Part shown: positions 15,990-22,075 of the stretch, piece by piece | Layout of the letters: the number at the start of each line of letters is the position of its first letter | Numbering within the stretch: the stretch's first letter is position 1 | Source: Fusobacteriaceae bacterium | GTDB lineage: Bacteria > Fusobacteriota > Fusobacteriia > Fusobacteriales > Fusobacteriaceae | DNA length: 24,324 nt | Direction: 5' to 3' | NCBI GenBank assembly: GCA_016938425.1 | Contig: JAFGUR010000222.1 | Coordinates: forward strand, 1 to 24,324 | Notes under the pieces: generated by a model | Databases searched by the model: none | Told to the model about the DNA's origin: nothing | The model's input: the letters and a program-made list of their open reading frames with translations, nothing else | Made by a program: the position numbers and the translations under genes

Positions 15990-17138
15990 TTACATTGTCC
16001 AAAGCAAATCGATATCTAATGTATTAGATAAAATCAACTGATTTTTTTTTAAATAAGCAATAGTTTCTAAAACTATAACTGCTTTTGAATTTATTACTGA
16101 ATATTCTTGATTTAAATATGTTGTAGAATAAGAAGTAATATAAGTCTTATAATTGTTGTAGATATAGTTTTTATACGAATTTTTTAATGATATTAGATTT
16201 GCATCATTATTATAGTCAGTGGCAGTTTTATTTTCTAGCTTAGAATAAACATCATTAATCCAATAATCATAAACGGCTAATTGAGAGACACTATTTGAAA
16301 ACTCTTGACTTTCATAGGTTCTTAAATCTAGCCGTTCTCCCTTTATGTCTGTATATGTTGAAGTATAATTTAAATATTTGTTATACATACTTTGTAAAGT
16401 CACCAGATAACTGCGTAATTCTGATTTTCCTGTAAATTCCATAGAGTTACTGTCTAATTTGCTAATTTCTAGAGTAATAGTTGTTAGTGCATTTTTAATT
16501 TCCGCAGTTCTGTCTATATTTGTTAAAGATATTCCATTACTATTTAGAAGTGTGTTATTTGGTTCTAAATAATTGTGATATAAATAAAATAAATCTGAGC
16601 TTAAAGCATAAAAAGGATTGTTATTTTTGTATATAGGTAGATTTGTTGTAGCTAAGTTTACTTTATTGTAAATAGTATTTATAGTAGAGTCATTTAAAGA
16701 TAATAGAGGTGTTAATTCAGTTTTTAATCTTTTTAAATTGTTTAAACTTATTACTTTTGAAGAATTAATAAATGTTGTATCTGCTTCATTTAACTTGGTT
16801 AAAGCAGTAGAATAAACAAAGTCATCATTTTGATCTTTAATTGATTCATAATTTTCAGTCATTATACTTAATAAATTCTGTATATTCACTTTATCAGTAG
16901 AATCAACATAAGAACTTGAACTTAAACCGGAGATACTCTTCATATTACCAATTATACTTGTAGGACTGTTACCACTTTCATCACTAAGTTCTATCATATT
17001 TTGCAATTGAGCCCAAGTATATCCACCTAAATTACTATTTGTATCTCCACTAGTACTATCACTAACCCCCTTCTGCACACACCCTAAAAGGACAATGGGT
17101 AGAAAAAGTAAAACTATATATTTTTTAAATTTTTTCAT
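15990..17138 (-). CDS. Large lipoprotein of unknown function
   Basis: 382 aa from ATG 17138. A GGAGGG site lies about 9 bases before it, and the next in-frame ATG upstream (17147) abuts that site. The signal peptide MKKFKKYIVLLFLPIVLLGC ends in a classical lipobox (LLG-C, Cys20), so it should be a membrane-anchored lipoprotein. A Ser/Thr/Gly/Asn-rich linker follows (about 24-37). The rest is mostly helical in character, rich in Leu, Asn, Ser and Tyr, without enzyme motifs. No family recognised. It converges on the small lipoprotein at 14030; the two shared the terminator now split by the IS. Similar leader and mature composition hint at related cell-surface roles, but the sequences are not visibly homologous. 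Confidence 0.85.
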   Translation of the reverse strand: MKKFKKYIVLLFLPIVLLGCVQKGVSDSTSGDTNSNLGGYTWAQLQNMIELSDESGNSPTSIIGNMKSISGLSSSSYVDSTDKVNIQNLLSIMTENYESIKDQNDDFVYSTALTKLNEADTTFINSSKVISLNNLKRLKTELTPLLSLNDSTINTIYNKVNLATTNLPIYKNNNPFYALSSDLFYLYHNYLEPNNTLLNSNGISLTNIDRTAEIKNALTTITLEISKLDSNSMEFTGKSELRSYLVTLQSMYNKYLNYTSTYTDIKGERLDLRTYESQEFSNSVSQLAVYDYWINDVYSKLENKTATDYNNDANLISLKNSYKNYIYNNYKTYITSYSTTYLNQEYSVINSKAVIVLETIAYLKKNQLILSNTLDIDLLWTM

Positions 17139-17165
17139 AATTAACATCCCTCCAAATTTTATATA

Positions 17166-17194
17166 CTTATAGAAAAACATAAATCTTAATGTAA
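17166..17194 (-). promoter_or_regulatory. Candidate promoter for the large lipoprotein gene
   Basis: Minus strand TATAAG (17166-17171) with a weak -35 TTACAT (17189-17194) 17 bp upstream. The -35 lies inside the repeat copy at 17185-17224. Confidence 0.35.
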
Positions 17195-17224
17195 TAAGTG
17201 CTAATTGAAATGTGGCAAAGCCAC
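17185..17224. repeat. Dispersed repeat, copy 1 (about 40 bp)
   Basis: Aligns over 40 bases with 23155-23194 with about 9 differences: CTTAATGTRATAAGT, then RYTAATWGAARTGTGG and a GCC core. It ends in a GTGGC-AAA-GCCAC hairpin. The hairpin and the following GCCTCATCAGTTATTATCG recall repeats scattered in many gut and oral anaerobes (from memory, unchecked). Confidence 0.6.
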
Positions 17225-17264
17225 CTTTACTGCCTCATCAGTTATTATCGACTTTTTAATCTTT

Positions 17265-18131
17265 TTACTTTATATTAAAATATTTATAAGGTTTTAAAGT
17301 ATTTTTTTCAATTATTCCTAATCCATAAAATTCATTATTTATGTATATATGACAAAATCCATCGTTGCCTTTGAAGTTTATTTTGTTTCCGTTATAAAAG
17401 GCTTTTATGTCTTTTTCTTCTGTAAAATTAATTTTTTCATATTTAAAAACATCTTCTACCTTACTTAAAAAGCTAAAATCATTAGTTTCTATCATTTTTT
17501 CAATGTCACTTAATTGAAAGCTTTTATTAATGTGATAATTCCCTACTTCTTGCCTTAAAAGGTCACTCATAGTTGCAAAAGTTCCTAGTTTTTCTCCAAG
17601 GTCATCAATTAAAGTTCTTATGTAAGTTCCTTTTGAAACAGTACATTTTATGATAGCACCTTTTTCGTCAAGTTGTATCAAGTCAATAGAACTTATTGTA
17701 ACAGGTCTCGGCTTTCTTTCTACTTCAATTCCTTTTCTAGCAAGGTCATAAAGTTTTTCACCATTAATTTTTATAGCCGAATACATAGGTGGAATTTGTT
17801 CAATATTTCCAATAAACCCTTTACAAGCTTCTAAAAACTCTTCTTTTGTTGGAGCTTTGTATTCTTTTTTTTCTAAGATTTTTCCTGTAATATCAAGAGT
17901 ATCTGTTTTATATCCAAATTCTAATGTGGCAATATATGTTTTGCTTTGAGCTTCGATATCTTGAGCAAGTTTGGTAGCCTTCCCGACACACATTACTAAA
18001 ACCCCTGTTGCCAAAGGGTCAAGAGTTCCTGTGTGGCCAATAGCTTTTTCCTTTAAAATTTTTCTTAACTTTCTTATTACATCAAAACTTGTCATGTCCT
18101 TATCTTTATTTATATTAATTATTCCGTTCAT
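17265..18131 (-). CDS. truB: tRNA pseudouridine-55 synthase
   Basis: Isomerises U55 of the T-loop of tRNAs to pseudouridine in the cytoplasm. 288 aa, a normal length. The TruB signature GHTGTLDPLATGVL carries the catalytic Asp38. KTY (64-66) and the SKGTYIRTLIDDLG segment with the conserved RTL are also present. The C-terminal part has the small PUA-like tail. GGAGG lies close (3 bases) before the ATG, and an extended -10 promoter lies just upstream. The usual rbfA/infB and ribF neighbours are absent, so truB stands alone here. Confidence 0.95.
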   Translation of the reverse strand: MNGIININKDKDMTSFDVIRKLRKILKEKAIGHTGTLDPLATGVLVMCVGKATKLAQDIEAQSKTYIATLEFGYKTDTLDITGKILEKKEYKAPTKEEFLEACKGFIGNIEQIPPMYSAIKINGEKLYDLARKGIEVERKPRPVTISSIDLIQLDEKGAIIKCTVSKGTYIRTLIDDLGEKLGTFATMSDLLRQEVGNYHINKSFQLSDIEKMIETNDFSFLSKVEDVFKYEKINFTEEKDIKAFYNGNKINFKGNDGFCHIYINNEFYGLGIIEKNTLKPYKYFNIK

Positions 18132-18164
18132 AATCCTCCAAAATTTTAAAGTATAATCTTGTAA

Positions 18165-18193
18165 ATTTTATCATATGTAAACCATTATAGCAA
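18165..18193 (-). promoter_or_regulatory. Extended -10 promoter of truB
   Basis: Minus strand TTGCTA (18188-18193), 17-bp spacer, TAAAAT (18165-18170) preceded by TGA. The predicted start is about 26 bases before the coding region. Confidence 0.65.
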
Positions 18194-18257
18194 GAATTTA
18201 AGAAAGTTTGGCACAAGAAAAATAACTTTATATTTTGGTTTCTACTGAATTAAACAT

Positions 18258-18364
18258 AAAAAAAGGGAATCATACATAATATTTTATAAATAGTTTCTTG
18301 TCTGGGGGGAGAGAAATATGAAATTCTCAAACTATTTATTTTTAATATTAAGATGATTCCCTTT
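18258..18364 (-). terminator. Long hairpin terminator or 3'-end small RNA after azoR
   Basis: On the minus strand, 12-bp outer arms (18353-18364 with 18262-18273) close a long imperfect stem (further pairing blocks of about 7 and 11 bp). A roughly 30-nt apical region contains UCUCUCCCCCCAGAC. The outer stem runs straight into seven Ts (18264 to 18258). It therefore fits the terminator of the pirin-azoR transcript, but it is far longer than the others in this window and its C6 loop is striking in such AT-rich DNA. Confidence 0.7.
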
Positions 18365-18396
18365 AAAATATGTTAAAAGATTTGATGACTAATAAA

Positions 18397-18963
18397 TTAT
18401 AAACTTACTATTAATTTGCTTAAGTTAGCATTAATATCTTCTGGTGACAATACATTTGTTCCTTCTAAAGTAACTGTTTCAAAATCAGTAACTCCCATAA
18501 ATCCATAAATTGTTCTTAAATATCTATCTCCCATTTCATAAGCAGCTCCAGCTCCTTCTGAATAGAAACCTCCTCTAGTTGTAACATGAACAACTTTTTT
18601 ACCTTTTAACAATCCAACTGGACCATTTTCTGTATAAGCAAATGTTTTACCTGCAACCATAATATGGTCAATATATGTTTTTAATATTGATGGAATTGAT
18701 AAGTTCCACATAGGTGCTGCGATAATATATTCATCATAATTTGTTACGTCATTTACATATTTAGTAACTTCGTTATCTTCACCACTAAATAATTTTCCTA
18801 AAACTTCTCCATCTAAGTGTCTAAGATTTTCTTTGTAAAGGTCTAATTCTACAACTTCATGACCATCTTTTTTGTATTTTTCTACTAATGCTTCTGAAAT
18901 TTTAAATGTGTTTGAAACCTCATTGCTTTTTGGATTTGCTTTAATATAAAGTACTTTTTTCAT
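18397..18963 (-). CDS. azoR: FMN-dependent NADH:quinone oxidoreductase / azoreductase
   Basis: A 188-aa cytoplasmic flavoprotein with the flavodoxin-like fold, reducing quinones and azo compounds by two electrons with NAD(P)H. It begins KVLYIKANPKSNEVSNTFKISEAL (first strand and FMN phosphate loop). MWNLSIPSILKTYIDH (85-100) and VTTRGGFYSEG (127-137) are the flavin-contacting motifs typical of AzoR. The usual length is about 200. Its ATG lies 5 bases after the pirin stop, with an AGGAGAG site inside the pirin 3' end, so the two are cotranscribed and probably translationally linked. It likely belongs to the MarR regulon controlled at 19681-19695. Confidence 0.88.
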   Translation of the reverse strand: MKKVLYIKANPKSNEVSNTFKISEALVEKYKKDGHEVVELDLYKENLRHLDGEVLGKLFSGEDNEVTKYVNDVTNYDEYIIAAPMWNLSIPSILKTYIDHIMVAGKTFAYTENGPVGLLKGKKVVHVTTRGGFYSEGAGAAYEMGDRYLRTIYGFMGVTDFETVTLEGTNVLSPEDINANLSKLIVSL

Positions 18964-18968
18964 AATTT

Positions 18969-19664
18969 TTACTCTCCTTTTTCCATTTCAAATAATATTA
19001 AATGTGATTTTGTTTTTGGTTTTATATAAATAATCTCTTCTACACTTTCAAGACTTTCAGCTTCATTTAAGGTGATGTCCGAAACCTCAACGGCTCCTTC
19101 CATTACAACTAAGTAAAGTTGTCTTCCTTTTTTTACTTGAAACTCAAACTCTTTATCTGTGTATGTAGAGTAAATATTAACATCTGAATAAATTTTTATA
19201 GGTGCATTTCCTTTGGGAGAAGACACCATATGAAATAATTTATCTACTCTTTCTTCCCATTTAAAATGAGATTCTCCATAATTGGGCTTTAATCCATTTT
19301 CTTCTGGTAAAATCCATATTTGATATAAGTGAAGGGTTTCATCATGTAAATTATGTTCTGAATGATAAACTCCTGTTCCTGCACTCATATATTGGACTTC
19401 TCCACGCCCAATGGTTCCTATATTTCCCATACTGTCTTTATGAGTAAGCTTTCCGCCTATAACATATGTTATGATTTCCATATTTTTATGTGGATGTGTC
19501 TCAAATCCTGTTTTTGGTGCAATATAATCATTATTTATAACTCTAACTTTTCCAAAACCCATTCTTTCAGGATTATAGTATCTATTAAAGGAAAAATGAT
19601 GAAAAGTATTTAACCAACCATGATTATCATTAAAAAGCCCATCTATTGGTATTTTTTTTAACAT
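18969..19664 (-). CDS. Pirin-like bicupin, quercetinase type
   Basis: 231 aa, the length of YhhW-type pirins. Two cupin domains bind a metal in the N-terminal one. The four ligands of E. coli YhhW fall at the same numbers here: His57 and His59 in THPHKNMEIITY, His101 and Glu103 in SAGTGVYHSEHN. Such proteins can open flavonol or quinone-like aromatic rings with O2, but in an anaerobe the real role may be redox or electrophile sensing. SD GGAGGA precedes the ATG. It is first in a two-gene operon with azoR, transcribed from a promoter overlapped by a MarR-type operator. Confidence 0.92.
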   Translation of the reverse strand: MLKKIPIDGLFNDNHGWLNTFHHFSFNRYYNPERMGFGKVRVINNDYIAPKTGFETHPHKNMEIITYVIGGKLTHKDSMGNIGTIGRGEVQYMSAGTGVYHSEHNLHDETLHLYQIWILPEENGLKPNYGESHFKWEERVDKLFHMVSSPKGNAPIKIYSDVNIYSTYTDKEFEFQVKKGRQLYLVVMEGAVEVSDITLNEAESLESVEEIIYIKPKTKSHLILFEMEKGE

Positions 19665-19680
19665 AAATCCTCCTTTTTAC

Positions 19681-19718
19681 ATCTAACTAGATATAAAATT
19701 TTTAAGAAAAAGTGGCAA
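19681..19718 (-). promoter_or_regulatory. Promoter and MarR-type operator of pirin-azoR
   Basis: Minus strand TTGCCA (19713-19718), 17-bp spacer, TATATC (19690-19695). The -10 is overlapped by the palindrome ATCTA-GT-TAGAT (19681-19692), one base off the operator core at the marR promoter. The -35 sits inside the marR terminator hairpin. Confidence 0.65.
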
Positions 19719-19727
19719 TGCCACAAA
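19704..19727 (-). terminator. Terminator of marR
   Basis: Minus strand GTGGC-ATT-GCCAC (19712-19724) followed by TTTTTCTT. It is short, and shares bases with the -35 of the pirin promoter. Confidence 0.65.
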
Positions 19728-19740
19728 ATATAAATTCTGA

Positions 19741-20166
19741 CTATGATTTTCCAAGTTTTTTTAAAAGGCTAATCAAAGTTTCTTTTTCTTCTAAATCAAG
19801 AACTGACATAATATTGTCCATCTCTTCTACATGAGGTGTCCACATATTATCCATAAGCTTTCTTCCTTTTTCTGTAAGTGTAACATAAGTTATTCTTTTG
19901 TCTAAAGTACACTTCTTTTTTTCAGTGTAGCCTAATTTACAAAGGTTGTCTATTACAAGACTTATATTTCCAACGGTTGAAAGACTTTTTTCAATAATGT
20001 CACCTACCTTTAAATCTCCCTTATTGTAAAGTATTTCAAGTACCGAAAACTGTGGAATTGTAAGTCCTGTAGGTCTAATGGTCTTTTCAGATTTACGACC
20101 TACTGTAATACTGCATTTGTTTAAGACTACAAATAGTTTTAAATTTATATTGTTATCTCTCTTCAT
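19741..20166 (-). CDS. MarR-family transcriptional repressor
   Basis: A 141-aa winged-helix DNA-binding dimer. Residues 33-99 are the MarR core: LTIPQFSVLEILYNKGDLKVGDIIEKSL, the recognition helix STVGNISLVIDNLCKLGY and the wing KRITYVTLTEKGRKLM. Helices at both ends would form the dimer interface. Cys18, Cys76 and Cys86 are possible redox or electrophile sensors, though none is a proven family position. The operator inside its own promoter predicts autorepression, and the second operator predicts control of pirin and azoR, as in quinone-responsive MhqR circuits. No Shine-Dalgarno precedes the ATG, and the predicted transcription start falls on the ATG itself. Confidence 0.9.
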   Translation of the reverse strand: MKRDNNINLKLFVVLNKCSITVGRKSEKTIRPTGLTIPQFSVLEILYNKGDLKVGDIIEKSLSTVGNISLVIDNLCKLGYTEKKKCTLDKRITYVTLTEKGRKLMDNMWTPHVEEMDNIMSVLDLEEKETLISLLKKLGKS

Positions 20167-20172
20167 GAATTA

Positions 20173-20201
20173 ATTATATATCTAATTAGATATAATGTCA
20201 A
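20173..20201 (-). promoter_or_regulatory. Full-consensus marR promoter with embedded operator
   Basis: Minus strand TTGACA (20196-20201), exactly 17 bp, TATAAT (20173-20178). The spacer is filled by an 18-bp perfect palindrome (20177-20194) with core ATCTAATTAGAT, so a bound MarR dimer would block polymerase completely. The start is predicted at about 20166. Confidence 0.9.
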
Positions 20202-20297
20202 CTGTTTTTTACTAAAAAAGTATAGTTTTTCAAAATGAATTGTTGGAGCATTTAAAATCAAATGGTTTTGACGTTTTGAGAGTGATGGGGAGCTGAG

Positions 20298-20464
20298 AAA
20301 TTATAATTGTGATAAAAGTTAAGTCTCCTCCTGTCAGGGGGGATTTAGAGCAATGGCATCAACTTAAGAAAATTTGCAATATAATTTGCCCAAATTATAG
20401 CTGTAATGAAAGTTAAAAAACTTAAAACTCCAAGTCTCCCCTTATCAGAGGGAGATTTAGAGGG
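20298..20464 (-). repeat. Two tandem copies of a dispersed hairpin repeat
   Basis: Unit A (20298-20350) and unit B (20392-20464) share AAATTATA, TGTRATRAAAGTTAA, AAGTCTCC, a CCCC/GGGG-type hairpin and GATTTAGAG. Unit B has a short extra segment before AAGTCTCC. A third copy lies in opposite orientation at 12998-13040. Unit B abuts the stop codon of the Rpn gene and may terminate it. The stretch 20202-20297 shows nothing else that I recognise. Confidence 0.7.
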
Positions 20465-20466
20465 GG

Positions 20467-21321
20467 TTATTTCAATTTTAGAATTTCTTCTTTTGATAAA
20501 CCTGTAAATTTTTGTATCATTTCTATATCCATTCCATTTGCTAACATATTTTTAGCAACTTCGTGAACTCCTTGTTGAATTCCTTGCTGAATGCCTTGTT
20601 TAATCCCCTCTTCTCTAGCGCCAGCAAGGTTAGAAGCTTTATCACTCATAGATTTAAATCTAATTTCAGCATCTCTTCTAGTTTCAACATCACTACTAAC
20701 AACTTTAAGCACTTCAAATGCTTCGATTATTTCAGGAACTTTTTTTGATAACATTTCAACCACCTCCATACTTGGTTCTTTTAAAAACTCTACCCAACTT
20801 TCCAAGTCATCTTGAATATCTTTAGGGTCTTTATTAAATTTTGCAAGTTCAATAATATGAATTTGCATCAAATCAGTGAATATTTCATTTGTTTGATTTT
20901 CCTTAAATAGAAAATGACTGTGGTACCTATCATTGTTTAACAAATTAAAGTTTAATATATTAATGGAGATAGCACCGTTTAATTTTTTGTACTCATCTCC
21001 TTGTTTTAATTGTTCAGAATAAAGTCTACTAAGATAATATAGACTTCTCTTTTTCATGTCATATTGGTCAATAACTTGCATTTCAATGTTTATTCTTGTA
21101 CCATCATTTAAAGTTGCTTTTATATCTAAAACAGCAAATTTATCTTCAAGATTCTCTTTTTTGATAAAACTATCATCAATTGTAATTTCAGTTATTCTAT
21201 TCTCGTTTTTTTTATATCCTAAAACGGCGTTTAATAAGCTAATAAGTATATTTGAACTGGTTTTGTTGCCGAAAATATTTTTAAAGATAAAATCTATTTT
21301 AGGATCAAGTAAATTTTCCAT
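20467..21321 (-). CDS. Rpn-family recombination-promoting nuclease (PD-(D/E)XK)
   Basis: 284 aa from ATG 21321, chosen because AAAAGGAG lies five bases upstream; an in-frame ATG 15 codons earlier has no ribosome site. The N-terminal DPKIDFIFKNIFG is the entry motif of Rpn/YhgA-type 'putative transposase' nucleases. The nuclease core is AVLDIKATLNDGTRINIEMQ, with Asp66, Glu80 and Gln82 forming a D...ExQ variant of PD-(D/E)XK. It is followed by the YYLSRLYSEQLKQGDEY helix. The C-terminus has repeated G-I-x-Q-G units (about 233-246) and a HTH-like end (GMDIEMIQKFTGLSKEEILKL). Relatives cleave DNA and raise RecA-independent recombination, and usually occur in many copies per genome. Confidence 0.9.
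   Translation of the reverse strand: MENLLDPKIDFIFKNIFGNKTSSNILISLLNAVLGYKKNENRITEITIDDSFIKKENLEDKFAVLDIKATLNDGTRINIEMQVIDQYDMKKRSLYYLSRLYSEQLKQGDEYKKLNGAISINILNFNLLNNDRYHSHFLFKENQTNEIFTDLMQIHIIELAKFNKDPKDIQDDLESWVEFLKEPSMEVVEMLSKKVPEIIEAFEVLKVVSSDVETRRDAEIRFKSMSDKASNLAGAREEGIKQGIQQGIQQGVHEVAKNMLANGMDIEMIQKFTGLSKEEILKLK
20563..20607. repeat. 12-bp tandem repeat inside the Rpn gene
   Basis: About 3.5 imperfect units (20563-20571, 20572-20583, 20584-20595, 20596-20607) of the form TTGYTGAATNCC, encoding G-I-Q-Q on the minus strand. Loss or gain of a unit keeps frame. Confidence 0.75.
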
Positions 21322-21394
21322 AGAACTCCTTTTATATTTTTGATTTGGTTTATGAAACCTATTCAAAGACTAATTCCAATCTCACTTTTAAAAT

Positions 21395-21424
21395 TTGGGG
21401 TTTCCCAGCGGAGAACACCCTACA
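21395..21424 (-). repeat. Imperfect GC-richer hairpin in the rpn leader
   Basis: Minus strand TGTAGGGTGTTCTCCGC followed by TGGGAAACCCC folds with mismatches. It shares TGTAGGGTG with the repeat at 12952-12960. It lies within the predicted 5' untranslated region of the Rpn gene. Confidence 0.45.
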
Positions 21425-21459
21425 ATTTTTAATTACTAATTATTCTCGGATATATACAT

Positions 21460-21488
21460 ATTTTATCATGTTAATCTAATTTTATCAA
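21460..21488 (-). promoter_or_regulatory. Extended -10 promoter of the Rpn gene
   Basis: Minus strand TTGATA (21483-21488), 17-bp spacer, TAAAAT (21460-21465) preceded by TGA. The start near 21453 gives a leader of about 130 nt that contains the hairpin at 21395-21424. Confidence 0.6.
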
Positions 21489-21600
21489 CGATAAATAAAT
21501 TATTTAAGGATTTTTAAGTATTTAAGTCAGAAAAACAATAATTCATATGGTATATTTGAAAATTAAAAAACATATATTTTTAAAATGGTTAAAAAAATTA

Positions 21601-21606
21601 TATAAT
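21601..21606 (+). promoter_or_regulatory. TATAAT -10 element of the small gene
   Basis: A perfect -10 about 34 bases before the ATG at 21640. The -35 position (TTTTAA, 21578-21583) is poor. Confidence 0.4.
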
Positions 21607-21639
21607 TGGCTTGAAAAGGCAAAAAGGCAGGTGAATTTT

Positions 21640-21819
21640 ATGAAAAGAATAGATTATACAAAATTACTCTATATTTATGGAGAATATAGAGAAAAAGCTT
21701 ATAAAGAACTTAATGTTAATGAAAGAAAAGAATTTTTTAATTTCTTAGATACAAAATACATAGAAATAAAAGAAAATAATAAATTGATTGAAGAAAAATT
21801 TAGAGAGTTAAAGAATTAA
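21640..21819 (+). CDS. Small charged protein of unknown function (59 aa)
   Basis: MKRIDYTKLLYIYGEYREKAYKELNVNERKEFFNFLDTKYIEIKEN... is a small helical, Lys/Glu/Tyr-rich, probably cytoplasmic protein of no recognised family. The start at 21640 is preferred because AGGTGA lies six bases before it and a TATAAT (21601-21606) places transcription start near 21613. The open frame extends back to an ATG at 21547, but that part would precede the promoter. GTG 21631 is an alternative start. A clear terminator follows, so it is a single-gene unit. Confidence 0.65.
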   Translation: MKRIDYTKLLYIYGEYREKAYKELNVNERKEFFNFLDTKYIEIKENNKLIEEKFRELKN

Positions 21820-21871
21820 GCTAATGGCTTAGAGAAAATTTAGAGAGGGATCTATTATAATTTTAACATGT

Positions 21872-21912
21872 TAGAGGGTGAATAAAAGTACCCTCTATTT
21901 GTGTATTTTGAC
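21872..21912 (+). terminator. Intrinsic terminator after the 59-aa gene
   Basis: An 8-bp stem, TAGAGGGT (21872-21879) with ACCCTCTA (21890-21897), 10-nt loop, followed by TTTGTGTATTTT. Confidence 0.75.
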
Positions 21913-22013
21913 TACATAATTGATATACTTATAAAAAGTAATTGTTAAGTATAAATTAAAATTAGAAAAAATGGTAAAAGTACCAGAAAACAGCCAAAAA
22001 TTTTAGAAATTTC

Positions 22014-22042
22014 TTGTAATATCATAGTGATTACTGTATAAT
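22014..22042 (+). promoter_or_regulatory. Promoter of the mannose-1-phosphate guanylyltransferase gene
   Basis: TTGTAA (22014-22019), 17-bp spacer, TATAAT (22037-22042). The start near 22049 gives a leader of about 27 nt with AAGGAG (22063-22068). It opens the second polysaccharide locus. Confidence 0.75.
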
Positions 22043-22075
22043 TTTACAGAAGATTGTAATCTAAGGAGATGTCAG

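Noticed and set aside
18208..18215. TTGGCAC resembling a sigma-54 -24 element
   Set aside because: No GC/TTGC -12 partner at the required distance.
20563..20607. CRISPR-like tandem repeat
   Set aside because: The units are contiguous 12-mers with no spacers and sit inside a coding frame.
19362..21343. Plus-strand frames opposite pirin (19362) and the Rpn gene (20563, 20591, 21056)
   Set aside because: Shadows of well-supported minus-strand genes; no independent signals.
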